DNA from: Dimargaris cristalligena
Lineage: Eukaryota; Kickxellomycota; Dimargaritomycetes; Dimargaritales; Dimargaritaceae
Direction: 5' to 3'
Assembly: GCA_027576995.1 (NCBI GenBank)
Contig: JANBQC010000218.1
Span: 1 to 41,548, forward strand
Length of the DNA: 41,548 nt
The notes beneath the pieces are model-generated. The model had not been told where the DNA came from. It did no database searches and saw only the letters and a program-made list of their open reading frames with translations. The position numbers were made by a program, and so were the translations under genes. Positions 11,501-22,978 of the stretch are shown one piece after another; within the stretch, counting starts at the first letter, position 1, and the number at the start of each line of letters is the position of its first letter.

Positions 11501-12985
11501 GGGCGATGTCGTCGTTAACACACACACACAGACATACATCTGCTGTTACAAAGTAATTGTCGTCGATGTTTTATAATAACGATGCTTTTAATCCCTTGTC
11601 GTTTCGACACCCCCGGTTTAAGCCAATAACAAAACCTACCATACGACAAATCCCGCTTATGAAACCGCACATGACTGACCGTTGCAATGGGTCTACCATC
11701 AATCGTATAACCCATTACGCCATAACCTACTCTAGAGCGAGTGCGGGGGCTAAATTAGTGGCAAAGGATGCTGGTGATAGCTTGTCTCCCCCCCCCATGC
11801 ACCTGTATACAAATAGACTAGACAAGATCTATTCCGAGGTCTCACATGCAGGTGCCTGCAGCGAAATGCACAGATAGTTCTCGCCTGTGAATGACCGAAA
11901 CTTTTTTTAAATTGGAGACGATAAGCCACCCTTACTTTAGAAAATGTAATTTGATTATTTACGAACCGGGCTGTAACAATCCCTACTTTCGGTGCGTGGG
12001 ATAACAGCTCACATGACCCATGCAATATTGCCAACCATGGCACTATGGTTTAACTGAATGGAGGTGTATAGTAGTGGTTATGAATGTTATTAAGTAAATC
12101 CGGATTTGTATATCAAACGTTGGCGGGGGGATGGCTGTTTCAAGTTGAATGAATACCTCGATGGATAAGGGGTTGACAAAGCCGCTAGTGGAGTAAATCC
12201 AGCGGTTAATTAAATTTAAGGAAACGGCGGGAAAATGCGGTGAAGAATGAGGGGTAGGTATGAACCCAGATGTTACAGAATGGAATAGAGCCGGTGGGGT
12301 CAGGCATTATAAAATTACTATTAGGGGAGGGTGGGGAGATACGAAGTGGCAACTGTAACAGGGGGTTCTTCGAGAGGGCACGTCCGACTTGAAACAAAGA
12401 TTGGCTATCAATGATGGATGCGACTAATAAAATAAAACTGGAAGAGTGGAGAGAGGGTGGATGGTATACAGCTCAGCTAAATCGAGTGAAACAACTAATA
12501 ATAAATATATATGTAATCATAATATGAAGGCGGAAAAGGTATACGGTTAATTAACATGCAGCGCAATAGAAGAGATGGGGGGAGGTTGTGGTATCGATGG
12601 TATAGAGGATATAATCAATGACTAGTGAGTCGAGTGAGTGGTATAAAAATAGATGGTAAATAATAGATAATGATAGAGTGTAGAGGGAAGGTAGAGAGGG
12701 GTTGATACAGGAACGAAATGGGTTAAAAGTGCAATGTTGCACTCACTCGTCATTAAATGACCGAGAACAGCAGTGCACCGAAAAATCGGTCGATAGGAGG
12801 ATAGGTTAAAGTGGATAGCGGTGGGGCAGGTATGGTAAGTCAATATACATCGGTGTAAAGGGAAAAGGTGGTAAAAGAGGATAGTGCTGAAATCTACCAG
12901 CCTAAGAAAAAACGAGGATCGAGGTGGGCAGGAGATATCTATCGGACGCAGCGCCCTTCTACCCCACACATTCGATAGAGTGACC

Positions 12986-15900
12986 TTATTCGCGCACGGC
13001 AGTTTTACCCAGCATTGGAGTAGCCGCGGTCATAGTAGGGCTCGCTGAATCGCCGCCGGGGGCTGGAATAGACACAATATTACCATAGTAGTCCTTCATG
13101 GTGCGGGCGACGCGCTGAGCCGGATGATAGACGGGCTTGGGGGAAACAGCCATACAAGGACCCATTAGGGCGGCCTCAATGGGCGAAAACCCAGGTAAGA
13201 ACGACGCCGAGGTGGAAGGTGACGTGGACGCGGTGCGCGGAGGGATAGGGAGGGGCTTGGATAAGCCGCTTGGGCGTGATAGATAAGAACTTGCCTTATG
13301 GAGATAGCTGTAATTTGCTATACCCGCAGTCACTGCACCACTATTAATCGAGTTATTAGAAGCGGAAGGAACAGAGGGGGAAGTGGAGGTACGAGTTGCG
13401 GTCGAAGCCAAACTATGTTGACTAGCGGGGCGAATCAAGGAACTTTCCAGGAACGATCGGGGCTCGCTAAGAGGCGGGGAGGCTCGGCCACCGGCGGCAG
13501 CAAAGTATAATAGATTAGTTGGACTCAGCTGTACGGTTGGCGTGGTCGTAGCTAGGGTGGGGGATGAGGTTGAACTATCGACCGAAGGATCTGAGGAATT
13601 GACTGCGCAGGCCGAGTCCCTCGGTCGACGCTGGTCATCGCCCGCTGCCGATGACGTAGTAGATGAGCGAAGCGCGACCAAGCCGGCGGGCAGACAAGCC
13701 ATAGCAGGGCCTCCGTCTTCAGGCGATGAACTATATAGGTCGCATTCGGATGGGGCTTCTGGCAGTCGATCCAGTCGAACAATAGGCAGCTGGCCCCGTT
13801 GGAGGGGCTGGAACTGGACCGGTACTTTAGCCTGAATAGCTGGAGACGATGCTAACGAAGACGTGCCAGAAGTTGAGGGGGTGATGGATGCGGAGGACGG
13901 ACGAGTCGCTGACGCCACCTCGCCCATTCTAGGTAAGGGATTCGAGTGAACCCGCAGGGAGGGTTTTAGGGACTGGGTGCGTAAGGGGTAAATAATAGGA
14001 GGGTGCAGTTGAGATGAATGGCCCGAAGGTACGGTACTGGTATGGGTAGTAGAAGCGGGAGGGGCGATGGCGGAAGATAGAAGGGGGGGACTGTGGGGAT
14101 TGGTCGGCTGCGAGGGTTTAGGCACCGATTCCAGGGCCGCTTGACTATGGAGCCACGTCTCAGTGTCCAACACGGATTCATTCACAAAGGGGTCCAGTGG
14201 AATCGATGGAAAGGGGAAGAGAGCTTGGTCACAACTGGGAAACCGCCTGTGATGGAACTGATCGTGGTTGCGCGGCCGTGGCGGACACGGACCGAAATTC
14301 TGCGGTTCCTCCGCTGGACTGGCCAAAGACGGGGAAAGGGCTGGCAAATAGCCCAGTCCACCTTCGATAATGGACTGCGATCGTCGGTATCTGACTTGAA
14401 CGTCCTCGGGGCGAATTACAGGATGCCCTTCAACCCCCTGTTGGTTAAGAAGCTGGGAGGTGGATCGGTGGATATTTCGGGACGGTAGCACGGCATCGGC
14501 CAACCGAGGCTCACTACCAGCTGGACGGCGGGGCGATTCGATCGATTTCTTCCCATTGCCAGATGCACTCTGGGGCCGGTCTTCGCGACCGTAATCCTGG
14601 AGCTGCTTCCGGAATTTGCGCATAGCATAGGCGTCGGCGGTAGGCAAACGGAGTTTCTTGACGGAGGACAGAAGGAACTGGGAGGCCTTGGTGGGTTTCT
14701 TGTCACCCCGGACAGGTGGTGCAGTGGGGCTGAAGTAACTCCCTGTACCTCCTACAACGGTGGCGGGCCGGATACCACTCCGGTAATGGCCGCCATTGGA
14801 CAACAGCAAGGCATTGCCCCCGGATCCAATCCCTGGGGTGGATGGGGCTAAAGGGGAGGACGGGAGAAGGCCGGACCCGCCGCCCCCATTGGCGAATAGG
14901 GAGGAATGCGGGGCAGACGAACCGAGGCCGACACAAGAAGCGGCCCTGGGCCGGCCGACCTGGGGAATAGGCGGTCCGGCCAGAATGGGCGGGGTTATGG
15001 AGGCAGAACTCGGCAGTGGCGGGGATGGAGCTTGTAAAATGAAGGAAGGGGAGGGAATAGGCGAACCGGGGGAAGCAGTTGGGGTCAGTGAATCAGAGGT
15101 GGCATTGTGGTTATTAACCCCGCTACTACGGTTAATCCGCGAAAGATCCAGCCACCGGGGCGCCACCATAATACCAGAGGCTATGGAAAGGGGCCGGGAC
15201 TTACTTGCTGGGCCAGAACCGGTTGCACTCGATGCCACGGCGCGCTCGTCTTGCCGATTGTCGGAAGGGGACGCGGGGGGGTCCGCCAGGGACCACCGCT
15301 GCAGTTGGTTAAGTAGGTTACCGCCGTTGGGACTATCGCCTAAAGCATGGGCGCGGGCGGTCAAATGGTCATTGAGGGTTGCGTTGAAGGCCCTAATCCA
15401 CTCGATTTTGTCATCACGACTATTGCACCGCAGGACAAACATTTCCGTTTTGTCATGACAGGCCACGTAACAACGAAACGCGTGGACGAGCCCTGATTCG
15501 GAATCATCCTCGACATTGTGCACACTCACCAGGGTGGCGGGCGGGCATACTAGGGCGTATTTGGGCGGAGAGGTTTTACCTGCCGAATAGTTGGCCAGAA
15601 TCGAGGGCGGAGGGGGAGCAGGGGGGCTACTACCCGAGGTCCCGGACGGTAGAGAGGCGGATCCCCGGGCGGACGACGGGTCACTTTCGGTAGGGGTCGT
15701 TTCGTTGCTGTTTAATGAAGCACCCTTCACCAGGGAGGCCATGGCCAAGCCACTGCTGCGCCGGGACCGTAGACGAGTGACCAATAGCATGTCATTGAAT
15801 AGGATAATATAAACGGGTGAGAGGTGGTGGGGGGCCACCCGAATATCCACGGCGCCGTGGGGGTCGTTGCGGCTACGGGGCATGATTTGGGCCTTGACCC

Positions 15901-16648
15901 GGAACAAAGTGCCCTCGCGCATAATACGCCGATGCGGATGCACCAGGGTATATTCCTCCAGGCCCTTGACGCAGGACTCCATAAAGCGAAGGGAATCTAT
16001 GCGGTCAGCCTGCTGCTTTTCCTGTTGGATCTTGGTAATGAGGGCCTCGAATTGCATAATTACGCCCTGGGTCATTTTGTAATCGGGGTGATCTTCGGGG
16101 GTCGCGCCCAGTAGGTTTTTAAGGAACAGGGGGTATTTGAGCAGGCGTTGAAACGGCAGGATCAAAAAGGCATCCAAAGCCAAGCCGCGGCACTCGGGCT
16201 TGTGGTGACGATCCTTGTAAAAATGCTCGAATTTCTCGTTGGTCTGGATGAGTTCGGCCATCAAGCGGAGGGATTCGGCCTGGTTACAAAGGTAATCGGA
16301 ATAAATGTGCAGCTCGTGAACCCACGGTAGTAACACGTCGGCCAAACCGTGCAAAACGGGGTACTGTTCCTGCTGACGGTTCAAAAAATCTTTTTTGATA
16401 CACTCATGAATCGGCAGGATAGCCTCTAAATTGGCGAATAACCGGTCGATGCAGGCCTCGGGTATGACTTGGAGGTGGCGGAGGGGTTTGACGAAAACCT
16501 CCCTTACGAGTATGAGGTCGCGGACGTAGTCGGCTTCGGTGTGGATGATTTCGAACATGATCTCCTGGCGTTCAATGTCCTTGGGGGTGAATGCGTAGGC
16601 CTCGAATTCCTTTTGGGTGAGACAATCCCGCCATAGCATTCGAGGCAT
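12986..16648 (-). CDS. Rho guanine-nucleotide exchange factor (DH-PH) with long disordered tail
   Basis: A single 1220-codon frame starts at the ATG at 16648. Residues about 28-210 form a Dbl-homology domain: R-Q-E-I-M-F-E-I-I-H-T-E-A-D-Y-V-R-D-L is conserved region 1, and LILPFQRLLKYPLFLKNLL (162-180) is the helix that contacts the GTPase. A PH domain follows (about 240-430), with a Ser/Pro-rich insert between its strands and a C-terminal helix around E-W-I-R-A-F. Residues 430-1220 are Ser/Pro/Thr-rich and low in complexity. No CNH domain, as in yeast Rom2, is seen. The protein should activate Rho-type GTPases at the plasma membrane for polarity and wall signalling. Upstream the minus strand is CT-rich and open to a stop near 16730 with no further ATG, so this start is reasonable. 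Fungal relatives often have longer N-termini, so an upstream exon is possible. Confidence 0.88.
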   Translation of the reverse strand: MPRMLWRDCLTQKEFEAYAFTPKDIERQEIMFEIIHTEADYVRDLILVREVFVKPLRHLQVIPEACIDRLFANLEAILPIHECIKKDFLNRQQEQYPVLHGLADVLLPWVHELHIYSDYLCNQAESLRLMAELIQTNEKFEHFYKDRHHKPECRGLALDAFLILPFQRLLKYPLFLKNLLGATPEDHPDYKMTQGVIMQFEALITKIQQEKQQADRIDSLRFMESCVKGLEEYTLVHPHRRIMREGTLFRVKAQIMPRSRNDPHGAVDIRVAPHHLSPVYIILFNDMLLVTRLRSRRSSGLAMASLVKGASLNSNETTPTESDPSSARGSASLPSGTSGSSPPAPPPPSILANYSAGKTSPPKYALVCPPATLVSVHNVEDDSESGLVHAFRCYVACHDKTEMFVLRCNSRDDKIEWIRAFNATLNDHLTARAHALGDSPNGGNLLNQLQRWSLADPPASPSDNRQDERAVASSATGSGPASKSRPLSIASGIMVAPRWLDLSRINRSSGVNNHNATSDSLTPTASPGSPIPSPSFILQAPSPPLPSSASITPPILAGPPIPQVGRPRAASCVGLGSSAPHSSLFANGGGGSGLLPSSPLAPSTPGIGSGGNALLLSNGGHYRSGIRPATVVGGTGSYFSPTAPPVRGDKKPTKASQFLLSSVKKLRLPTADAYAMRKFRKQLQDYGREDRPQSASGNGKKSIESPRRPAGSEPRLADAVLPSRNIHRSTSQLLNQQGVEGHPVIRPEDVQVRYRRSQSIIEGGLGYLPALSPSLASPAEEPQNFGPCPPRPRNHDQFHHRRFPSCDQALFPFPSIPLDPFVNESVLDTETWLHSQAALESVPKPSQPTNPHSPPLLSSAIAPPASTTHTSTVPSGHSSQLHPPIIYPLRTQSLKPSLRVHSNPLPRMGEVASATRPSSASITPSTSGTSSLASSPAIQAKVPVQFQPLQRGQLPIVRLDRLPEAPSECDLYSSSPEDGGPAMACLPAGLVALRSSTTSSAAGDDQRRPRDSACAVNSSDPSVDSSTSSPTLATTTPTVQLSPTNLLYFAAAGGRASPPLSEPRSFLESSLIRPASQHSLASTATRTSTSPSVPSASNNSINSGAVTAGIANYSYLHKASSYLSRPSGLSKPLPIPPRTASTSPSTSASFLPGFSPIEAALMGPCMAVSPKPVYHPAQRVARTMKDYYGNIVSIPAPGGDSASPTMTAATPMLGKTAVRE

Positions 16649-19600
16649 GGCACCGGTGCGCGTGGGGATTCCAATTAGGCGGCGAATTATAGGGTAGGAA
16701 ATGAAGTGAAGGGGGAGAGATAAAGAGTGCTAAGAACTGGGTTGGTTTGAGTGACCAGGAGCGGTAAGTAAGGGACCTGGCGGGCGGAAGGGGGGGCTAG
16801 TTCTATATGCGCTTTAGGGGAGGGGTGGGAAATAGGGGACCAACGGCCCAAGGGAACTGTATAGTGGGAACTGAGGACGACAAGCGCAGGGTTAGTGCCG
16901 ACAATATCCAGGGTAGTCCGGCCAACTAAGATGAGAGAGAGAGACGGGAGAGCGCGTCGGGCAGGACTAGGACACGGGGAACTCGAGGGGTGTGCGGACA
17001 ATAAAGGTAGGAGGGGATCGGGGACGGGACGCCGTGGCAGGTAACCAAGGCCAAGTCAAGCCTAGTCAAGTCAAGTCGAACAAACGAGGGGGTGACGAAT
17101 AGATAATTAGGCAAGTAAGGTTTAGGAGAAAGGGAAGGCGGAAGGGTGAAGAGGTGTGTTTATCAGTGGGACGAACTACGCTGGGCGAAGAAGAGACTAG
17201 CCAAAACAAATAGCAGTGGGTAAACAAAGGCGGTCAATAGTCCAATAGGCGGGGGGAAGCGGCAGTGTTGCAGGCAGACGAGAGACGCTTTTCTATTGTG
17301 CACAATGATATGTGTGTGTGTATATAATGTATGTTGGCGGGGTGTATCGGAGAGGAGAGGGATGTTCCCTTGTCAAAAGGCCTGGCGGTACATTGCGCGG
17401 AAAAACGGGGGCAGCCTTAGCCGGCCAGGCCCTGGCTTTTATACACCACCAGTTCCATTCCTTATCCGTCTTACCCTGGCTTTGTGAAGAAGGAGAGAGT
17501 GGACAACTCACCCTAACATTAACTTCAAGGGATGGGAGGGTCTTGGGCAAAGAACACCCTATATTCTGAGAGAAGAGGCCTACCGCTTTCTCCTTCGTTT
17601 GAGGAGGAGAGGGACTACTACTGGACTCGCCCTGCCGCCAAAGGTGAATGGGTCGTGACCCTTCCGCCCATTTAAGGGTGTAGGCACACAATAGGTAGGG
17701 AACAATATAATATACACCGCCGGTCACCCAGTCAGTCCCTCACTTGGCCAGTGATTTACTACTACTCCTCTTTTCAAGATGTGGTGTGGAATTACCCTAG
17801 CCGTTAACAACTAAACTAACTTAACTACTCCTCTACGTCTACTATACTACCCCCCCCAGGGCTGAATGAGACCAGACGGGGAAACAGGAAGGGGCGGGGA
17901 CCACAATGGGTGCGCTATACAGGATTCACCGCCGCCTGATCCACTATAAGGGGTGGTCGTGGTATCCAAATCACATTCTCTGAGGTGAAGCCCGGCCCTC
18001 CCACCACCTTCTCTTTTCCAACCGTCCACCTGTATCGACTGAGCAGATATAGAAGGGGTATCCTCCATATCGCGTGCATCCGCCACAGCGCCTACTACTC
18101 CTACTACTGACACTACCAATACTTTTACCCGCTGGCCCACACTGCCGACTAGTCTAACAAGAGTGCGGGTTTCATAGAATCAACAGCTACCCCTCATTTG
18201 AAGTGGCAGCTACCATCCCATCTAGGTATCCCGCGTGCTCTCGTCTACCGCCTGAGCCCAAACTACCGGTAAGTATAGGCCTGGATAATACGCTGCCTTA
18301 TTATAGCTCTCCCCGACCGTCACCTTTTGAACCCCCAGACTGAGGGTCCCCCAATCTCCCACCCTTACTAGTTTAGCGTCTAGTCCATCTGAGTAGAAGT
18401 CCCTATTTCAATAAATCGAACATCACCCTTTCCTCGTCTAATAAAATAGTACCCTGCACAGCAGTTCGTAATATCCGCCAGTATATATCAATATCAATAT
18501 GTATAGAATATCATACAAGGAGAAATAATGCAGCTAGGCACACTCTATTACCAATACTACCCCTAGGTCTGGTTTTATGTAAACCAAATCCCGTCGATTT
18601 ATATATTTATACATATTAATTTAGCCTTGTGACCTAAATCCGGCCGCGGCAAGGTCCCTTAATTTTCCTAACTAACCAGCCTAGACATTGTTTTGTAATA
18701 ATATCATCATAAGATTTAGGAACCCACGTTCAATGGTGACACCGGCTGACTTGCTAATAGCAACGTTCGCTGGCAACTTACTACCGATCCCCTTCACCCC
18801 CCCGCCACACGTTGCACCCCGACCCTGGATACCACCGTTAATAGAAACAATGGAATATGCAGGGAAAAATATATCGTGCATGTGTATGGGTAGACGTCGT
18901 TCAAAAAAAATATATATAAAATGGGACCATTGACCCGAGAATAGCCCCCCTCTCCTCCATCGTAGTTACTTTAATATAGACGGAATAGACACCCTGTTTT
19001 AAATACCCCCCTAATGGAGGCTGCATCAAGCAGCATCGTACTTAGCCGAACTACTCCGCGTCGTCGTCTATAGGAAAGGGGAAGAGACACACAGGTGGGG
19101 TGGAAGTCCGGAAAAGGAAAAGAAGCCTCTGCCCCGTGTCTCCTTGAATAATTGACATTGCCCATATTGTCGCGGTTGGGTATTACTATATATGCTTCCC
19201 TATCTTACCATTTCTGTTGACCCACCGTATACTAATGCAGCAGGATGTAATAATTGCCGAGTCTATATTATAGCAATCATCCTTACCATACCCATACACA
19301 CATTTACTCAGACAATTCACACGGACATCGCCAGCGTCTACGTCAATCTAGGCCAAATGTACCCCCAAAATGATAAGGTTTAACTAACCAGTCGTGTAAT
19401 ATTCGCAGGGGGCGAACTGGTAAACGGATGAAGGGAAGAATGGGTTAGGGGACTGTACGAATATTTAAGTGGATCGCGTGGCTGGGACTGGGGAGGGGTG
19501 TGAGTCCTGTGAGAAGGGGTATACCCAGTGTTGGGTGCCCTCATTCCATATCCCCTTGATCCGCTTAAGCCACTGTGCAATCTTTTAAAATCAGCTACCA

Positions 19601-20047
19601 ACCTGTAGATGGTATTCAGAAAGGCCCGGGGAGAGAGCATGGTGGGGCGAGTAGCCAGACCTGGTAGAATCGGATTTATTTGATCATAGGGTATCATGGA
19701 CCATCCACTGACTATGACCCTCCAATATATAGCTAACTGATCAAATCAATATAGGACCAAAACTGGCTTTATAAATACGGATGCTGTTCGAGCGTGGTAT
19801 TTCCAACTATCGATAGCAAATCCTGGCCACGATAGTCACAATTCTGACGCGTACCTTAGCGACCACTAACATCACTCAAATGATTGATTCAATAATAGAA
19901 AAATAGAACTGATAACCGGCGGAGTAGATGTAGCGCAAAAGAGAAGGGGGTGGTGTTGGGTATCATTTAGAGGTGTTTGCTAACTATAGAAGGAATGTGA
20001 AAACCGATCTAGATATGAGTGTGCCACGCCATAATCGTTGCGGTGAT
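16649..20047. other. 3.4-kb intergenic region
   Basis: The first ~650 bases are purine-rich on the + strand, that is, CT-rich leader/promoter DNA of the RhoGEF gene. The remainder holds short frames without family resemblance (for example a 64-codon frame ending near 18971 and a 63-codon frame at 19192-19383), AT-rich patches near 18480-18620, and simple TAC/GTA-type repeats near 18080-18120. I see no gene I can support. Confidence 0.5.
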
Positions 20048-20468
20048 TTAGTGGGCAGCCTTCTTCTCCTTGGCCTCGTCGGCCTCGGCCAGCTTGATGA
20101 ATTCCTTAATAAAGTTCTCCTCTTCGGCCGACGAGCTCACGATCGGGGGGATGTTGTCGGCTTTGGGGGCACCGGGCTTGGGCCGGGTGGCGGCGTAGCC
20201 GAGGGCACCAAGACTGGCGAAAGTAGCCAGAACGAGCTATAGAGCAGTAATAGAATATATATATATATGTGTGTGTAAGTATAGGGTGTCTGGTAATTGA
20301 ACGGCCATTGTGGCCAGGGTAGGGATCGGGCTACTAAGAAATATGTGAGTAGATGAGCGGCCGTTCTAGGATGGGCCCACACCAATGCAGAGTGCGAGCA
20401 AATAACATAGCGCAACTTACGTATTCGTTCTTCACGAGCTTGCCGAAAATCATATAACCGTTACCCAT
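20048..20468 (-). CDS. ATP19: Mitochondrial ATP synthase subunit k (Atp19-like), two exons
   Basis: Exon 1 is 20421-20468 (16 codons from ATG) and exon 2 is 20048-20236. The 184-nt intron has donor GTAAGT and an acceptor ending CTATAG; the phase is 0. The product is 78 aa. It opens M-G-N-G-Y-M-I-F-G-K and then has one hydrophobic transmembrane segment (about residues 17-31, LVLATFASLGALGYA). A charged tail follows with E-E-E-N-F-I-K-E-F-I-K. This order matches fungal Atp19, which reads M-G-A-A-Y..G-K, then a TM helix, then a D/E-E-x-F-I motif, and is about 68 aa in yeast. Subunit k is a small inner-membrane protein of the F1Fo dimer interface. It is not needed for catalysis but helps stabilise dimers. 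The splice join restores a continuous family-like sequence, so the model is well supported. Confidence 0.85.
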
Positions 20469-21329
20469 GGTGACTGTATTTGAATTTGAGGGAGGTGTAT
20501 AGAGAGAAAGTGAAGTGGGTTGGGGAAGCTGGTGTTGGGAATACAGATAGTATGTTTGGGAAATGAGAGCATATAGACACTGAGATTAGTCCAATGGGCC
20601 ACCCGATTCACGCTCAAGTAGTTGGAATAAGTCCATACAACGTAGTCTTCCTTCTCGAGGAAATCCGGCATTATGCATCGGGTTTAAGGGGAATCGAAGA
20701 GGTAATGGCCATATTTGACGCAATGAAACAAGTGAATTCTACTTACTAGGAATGAACAAGAGCGGAATTCAATCTATGGAAGGTAAAGGGAATCTGTTGT
20801 ATAGCGAGGCTGGTTGATTTAGGCGTAGTGTCTTGCTGGGGCTTTCAGAGGCCATCTCACTCTCCACTGTATGTAAAAGGCTGGGGGGATAGGGGCAGCA
20901 GTGTAAGCGAGGCACCTTCCTCTTCTCACCTATCGTTCTCCAATAGACCCAACCCGCCAACCCTTATCCCCCTAATTAACCCCTTGTGCTAATTTACTGC
21001 CTTGACATATTAGCCCCAGAGGCTGGGGAAAATGGCCAGCGGCGCAACACACGCTTAAATACGAGTCTCCCGTGACTACAAATATATTACACGTGACCAT
21101 TAACTCCCACTGTCGGCCTTTATACCAATGAAAAACATTATAATTCTAATTTCAATGGACTCGGGAGCTTCGTCTGGGTGGGTCAATACAGTAAACAAAG
21201 CTCTGAGGCCATGTCAACAAGGCTCTAGCTCATGTAATAGCATAGTTTATTGTAACCATTTCATACCTCCTACTGACACGTCGATAGATATATATTTAGA
21301 AAAATCCTCCGCCCATTTACTCCGTCCCC

Positions 21330-22301
21330 ATGGCTGCCCAAGCGTCCTCCGACATTTCCCTTAATGCCCTACTCGAACAAGAGGCTGAGCTCCGGCTGCG
21401 CATCGAGGCCCTTGAGGAAGAAATCGCTGAACTTGAAGCTAAATGCTTTCCCCAGCTCGGAAGTTCTAAGCGCGAGGGTTCCTCTGGTCCCAATAACTCC
21501 GCTTCAGGAAATAACGCCGGCGCAGACGAAGAAGGTAGTTCCTCCATCCCAGATATATTCATATATTCCCCTGCTTACTAGCCAAACCCTAGTCTGCTCA
21601 GCCATGGTAATGGATTTCGGATTGAATGTTAAAACTCACGCCCTTGTATATGTCCATCTATATATCTTTATTTATACCTATCGATACCCCTACCACCAGA
21701 TTGGGAAGAATTCCAGGCCCCTAAATGGTGCATCCCCATTAAAACCAATGTCATGACCTTCGAATGGGAGAAATTGGCCCAAGCCTGCCAATTCGACGTG
21801 ATCAGCATGGACCCGCCCTGGCAACTCGCGACGCACGCACCCACTCGCGGGGTTGCCATTGGCTACCAACAACTCCCCGACGTTTGCATCGAAGAACTCC
21901 CCATCCACCTCCTCCAACAAAACGGTTTTATTTTCATTTGGGTCATCAACAACAAATACACCAAAGCCTTCGAGCTCATGAAAAAATGGGGCTACACGTA
22001 CGTTGATGACATTGCCTGGGTGAAACAAACGGTCAATCGACGCATGGCCAAAGGGCACGGGTATTATTTACAGCACGCCAAGGAAACGTGTTTGGTTGGC
22101 CGGAAGGGTAACGATCCCGCGGGGTGTCGCCATTCGGTGGGGTCCGACGTGATCTTTTCGGAACGCCGGGGGCAGAGTCAGAAACCGGAGGAACTATACC
22201 AGATGATCGAGGAACTCGTACCCAATGGCAAGTATTTGGAAATCTTTGGCCGGAAAAATAATTTACGGGACTTTTGGGTGACCATCGGGAATGAGCTGTA
22301 A
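21330..22301 (+). CDS. MT-A70 family adenine methyltransferase, MTA1-like (candidate DNA 6mA writer), two exons
   Basis: Exon 1 is 21330-21534 and exon 2 is 21700-22301. The 165-nt intron (donor GTAGTT, acceptor CCACCAG) joins in phase 1, giving 268 aa. Residues about 10-40 are a Leu/Glu-rich coiled coil, then a Ser/Gly/Asn linker. The MT-A70 fold runs from about residue 76. The catalytic D-P-P-W is at 106-109, then T-R-G-V, then W-V-I-N-N-K-Y. W-V-K-Q-T-V-N-R-R follows, then G-H-G-Y-Y-L-Q-H-A-K-E, and N-G-K-Y-L-E-I-F-G-R-K-N-N near the C-terminus. The Q-T-V-N-R-R and L-Q-H-A-K-E segments resemble the ciliate and early-fungal MTA1 group more than METTL3 or METTL14. In that group the enzyme, with MTA9 and small DNA-binding partners, methylates ApT adenines. 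METTL3/Ime4-type RNA methylation is the alternative. No C-terminal truncation is visible. Confidence 0.88.
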
Positions 22302-22977
22302 TAGTAATAATAAAAAAAGGTCCAGGGGTCGGACAGGTAGAGAGAGGCATGTTGGGTGTACTGTTTTTCACGATTCACCTTCGTCCTGGTCCCCCTTCCC
22401 TCTTCTCGCCCCAATCCACCCACGTTTCTTTGTACGCGATGCAAAGTATCTGGTTGATAGGTTATCAAGCCTACTGATGGCCCATGTTATCCCGAATGGC
22501 TCTATAGGCTGGATTGCCGAGTCGATGCAAGGAAACTGGAAAGTGTTTTCGCGACGTGCTTATTAGGGGGCCTAGACTCTGTCCGACCCACAAACACACT
22601 ATGAGAACATCTTCAATAATCTGATCCAATAGTATTATCAATGAGAATACAAAAAAGTATTCCGAGACAGAATATGTGGGTGCCAACTACCAACCGGTTG
22701 AAACTGCTTATAAATAGGAGATGTATAGTATATTTTAGTCAAGCAGTATATTGCTTTTGAGTCAAATATATCTGGGAAGTGGCAGGATCATTCCAAATTC
22801 ATGGTACCTGGACTAGTTTACGGGACTTTTGATAAATAGTTGCATAGTGCCCTATTGATAAAACTAATGGATTAAGAGACTAACTAATACAGCCATCAAA
22901 AATACCATATATTTTCTCTACCCAATTATCTTGTTAGACTATTGTATCATTTCATATGATTGATAAAGATCATAAAA
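22302..22977. other. Intergenic region between the methyltransferase and 5S rRNA genes
   Basis: The first ~250 bases are the 3' flank of the methyltransferase gene. The rest is AT-rich and without open frames of note. I see no further gene. Confidence 0.5.
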
Positions 22978-22978
22978 A
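22974..22978 (-). terminator. RNA polymerase III terminator of 5S rRNA
   Basis: On the minus strand the 5S 3' end (GCTACAACT) runs directly into five T residues, a standard RNA polymerase III stop. The last T of helix I is the first of the run. Confidence 0.7.

Larger units (their letters stand above)
4093..12985. other. 8.9-kb region with no convincing gene
   Basis: This is the largest gene-poor block. From 4100 to 5300 the + strand is purine-rich, consistent with leader or promoter DNA of the minus-strand gene ending at 3799. Open frames exist but lack family resemblance. The longest, at about 8267-8680 (137 codons from its first ATG), begins in an AT-rich setting. Also present are a 20-bp palindrome (5824-5843), hairpins (6949-6966, 7405-7430, 8555-8584), a GA microsatellite (about 7529-7542) and a short CA repeat (about 11519-11530). 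The final 400 bases before 12986 are the 3' flank of the RhoGEF gene. Non-coding RNA genes or decayed elements could be hidden here. Confidence 0.45.

Noticed and set aside
13298..16330. Several + strand frames opposite the RhoGEF gene
   Set aside because: They are antisense shadows of the Ser/Pro-rich coding sequence, without domains.
17847..18140. 97-codon minus frame with a hydrophobic start
   Set aside because: It starts with GTG and its hydrophobic stretch comes from a simple GTA/TAC repeat.
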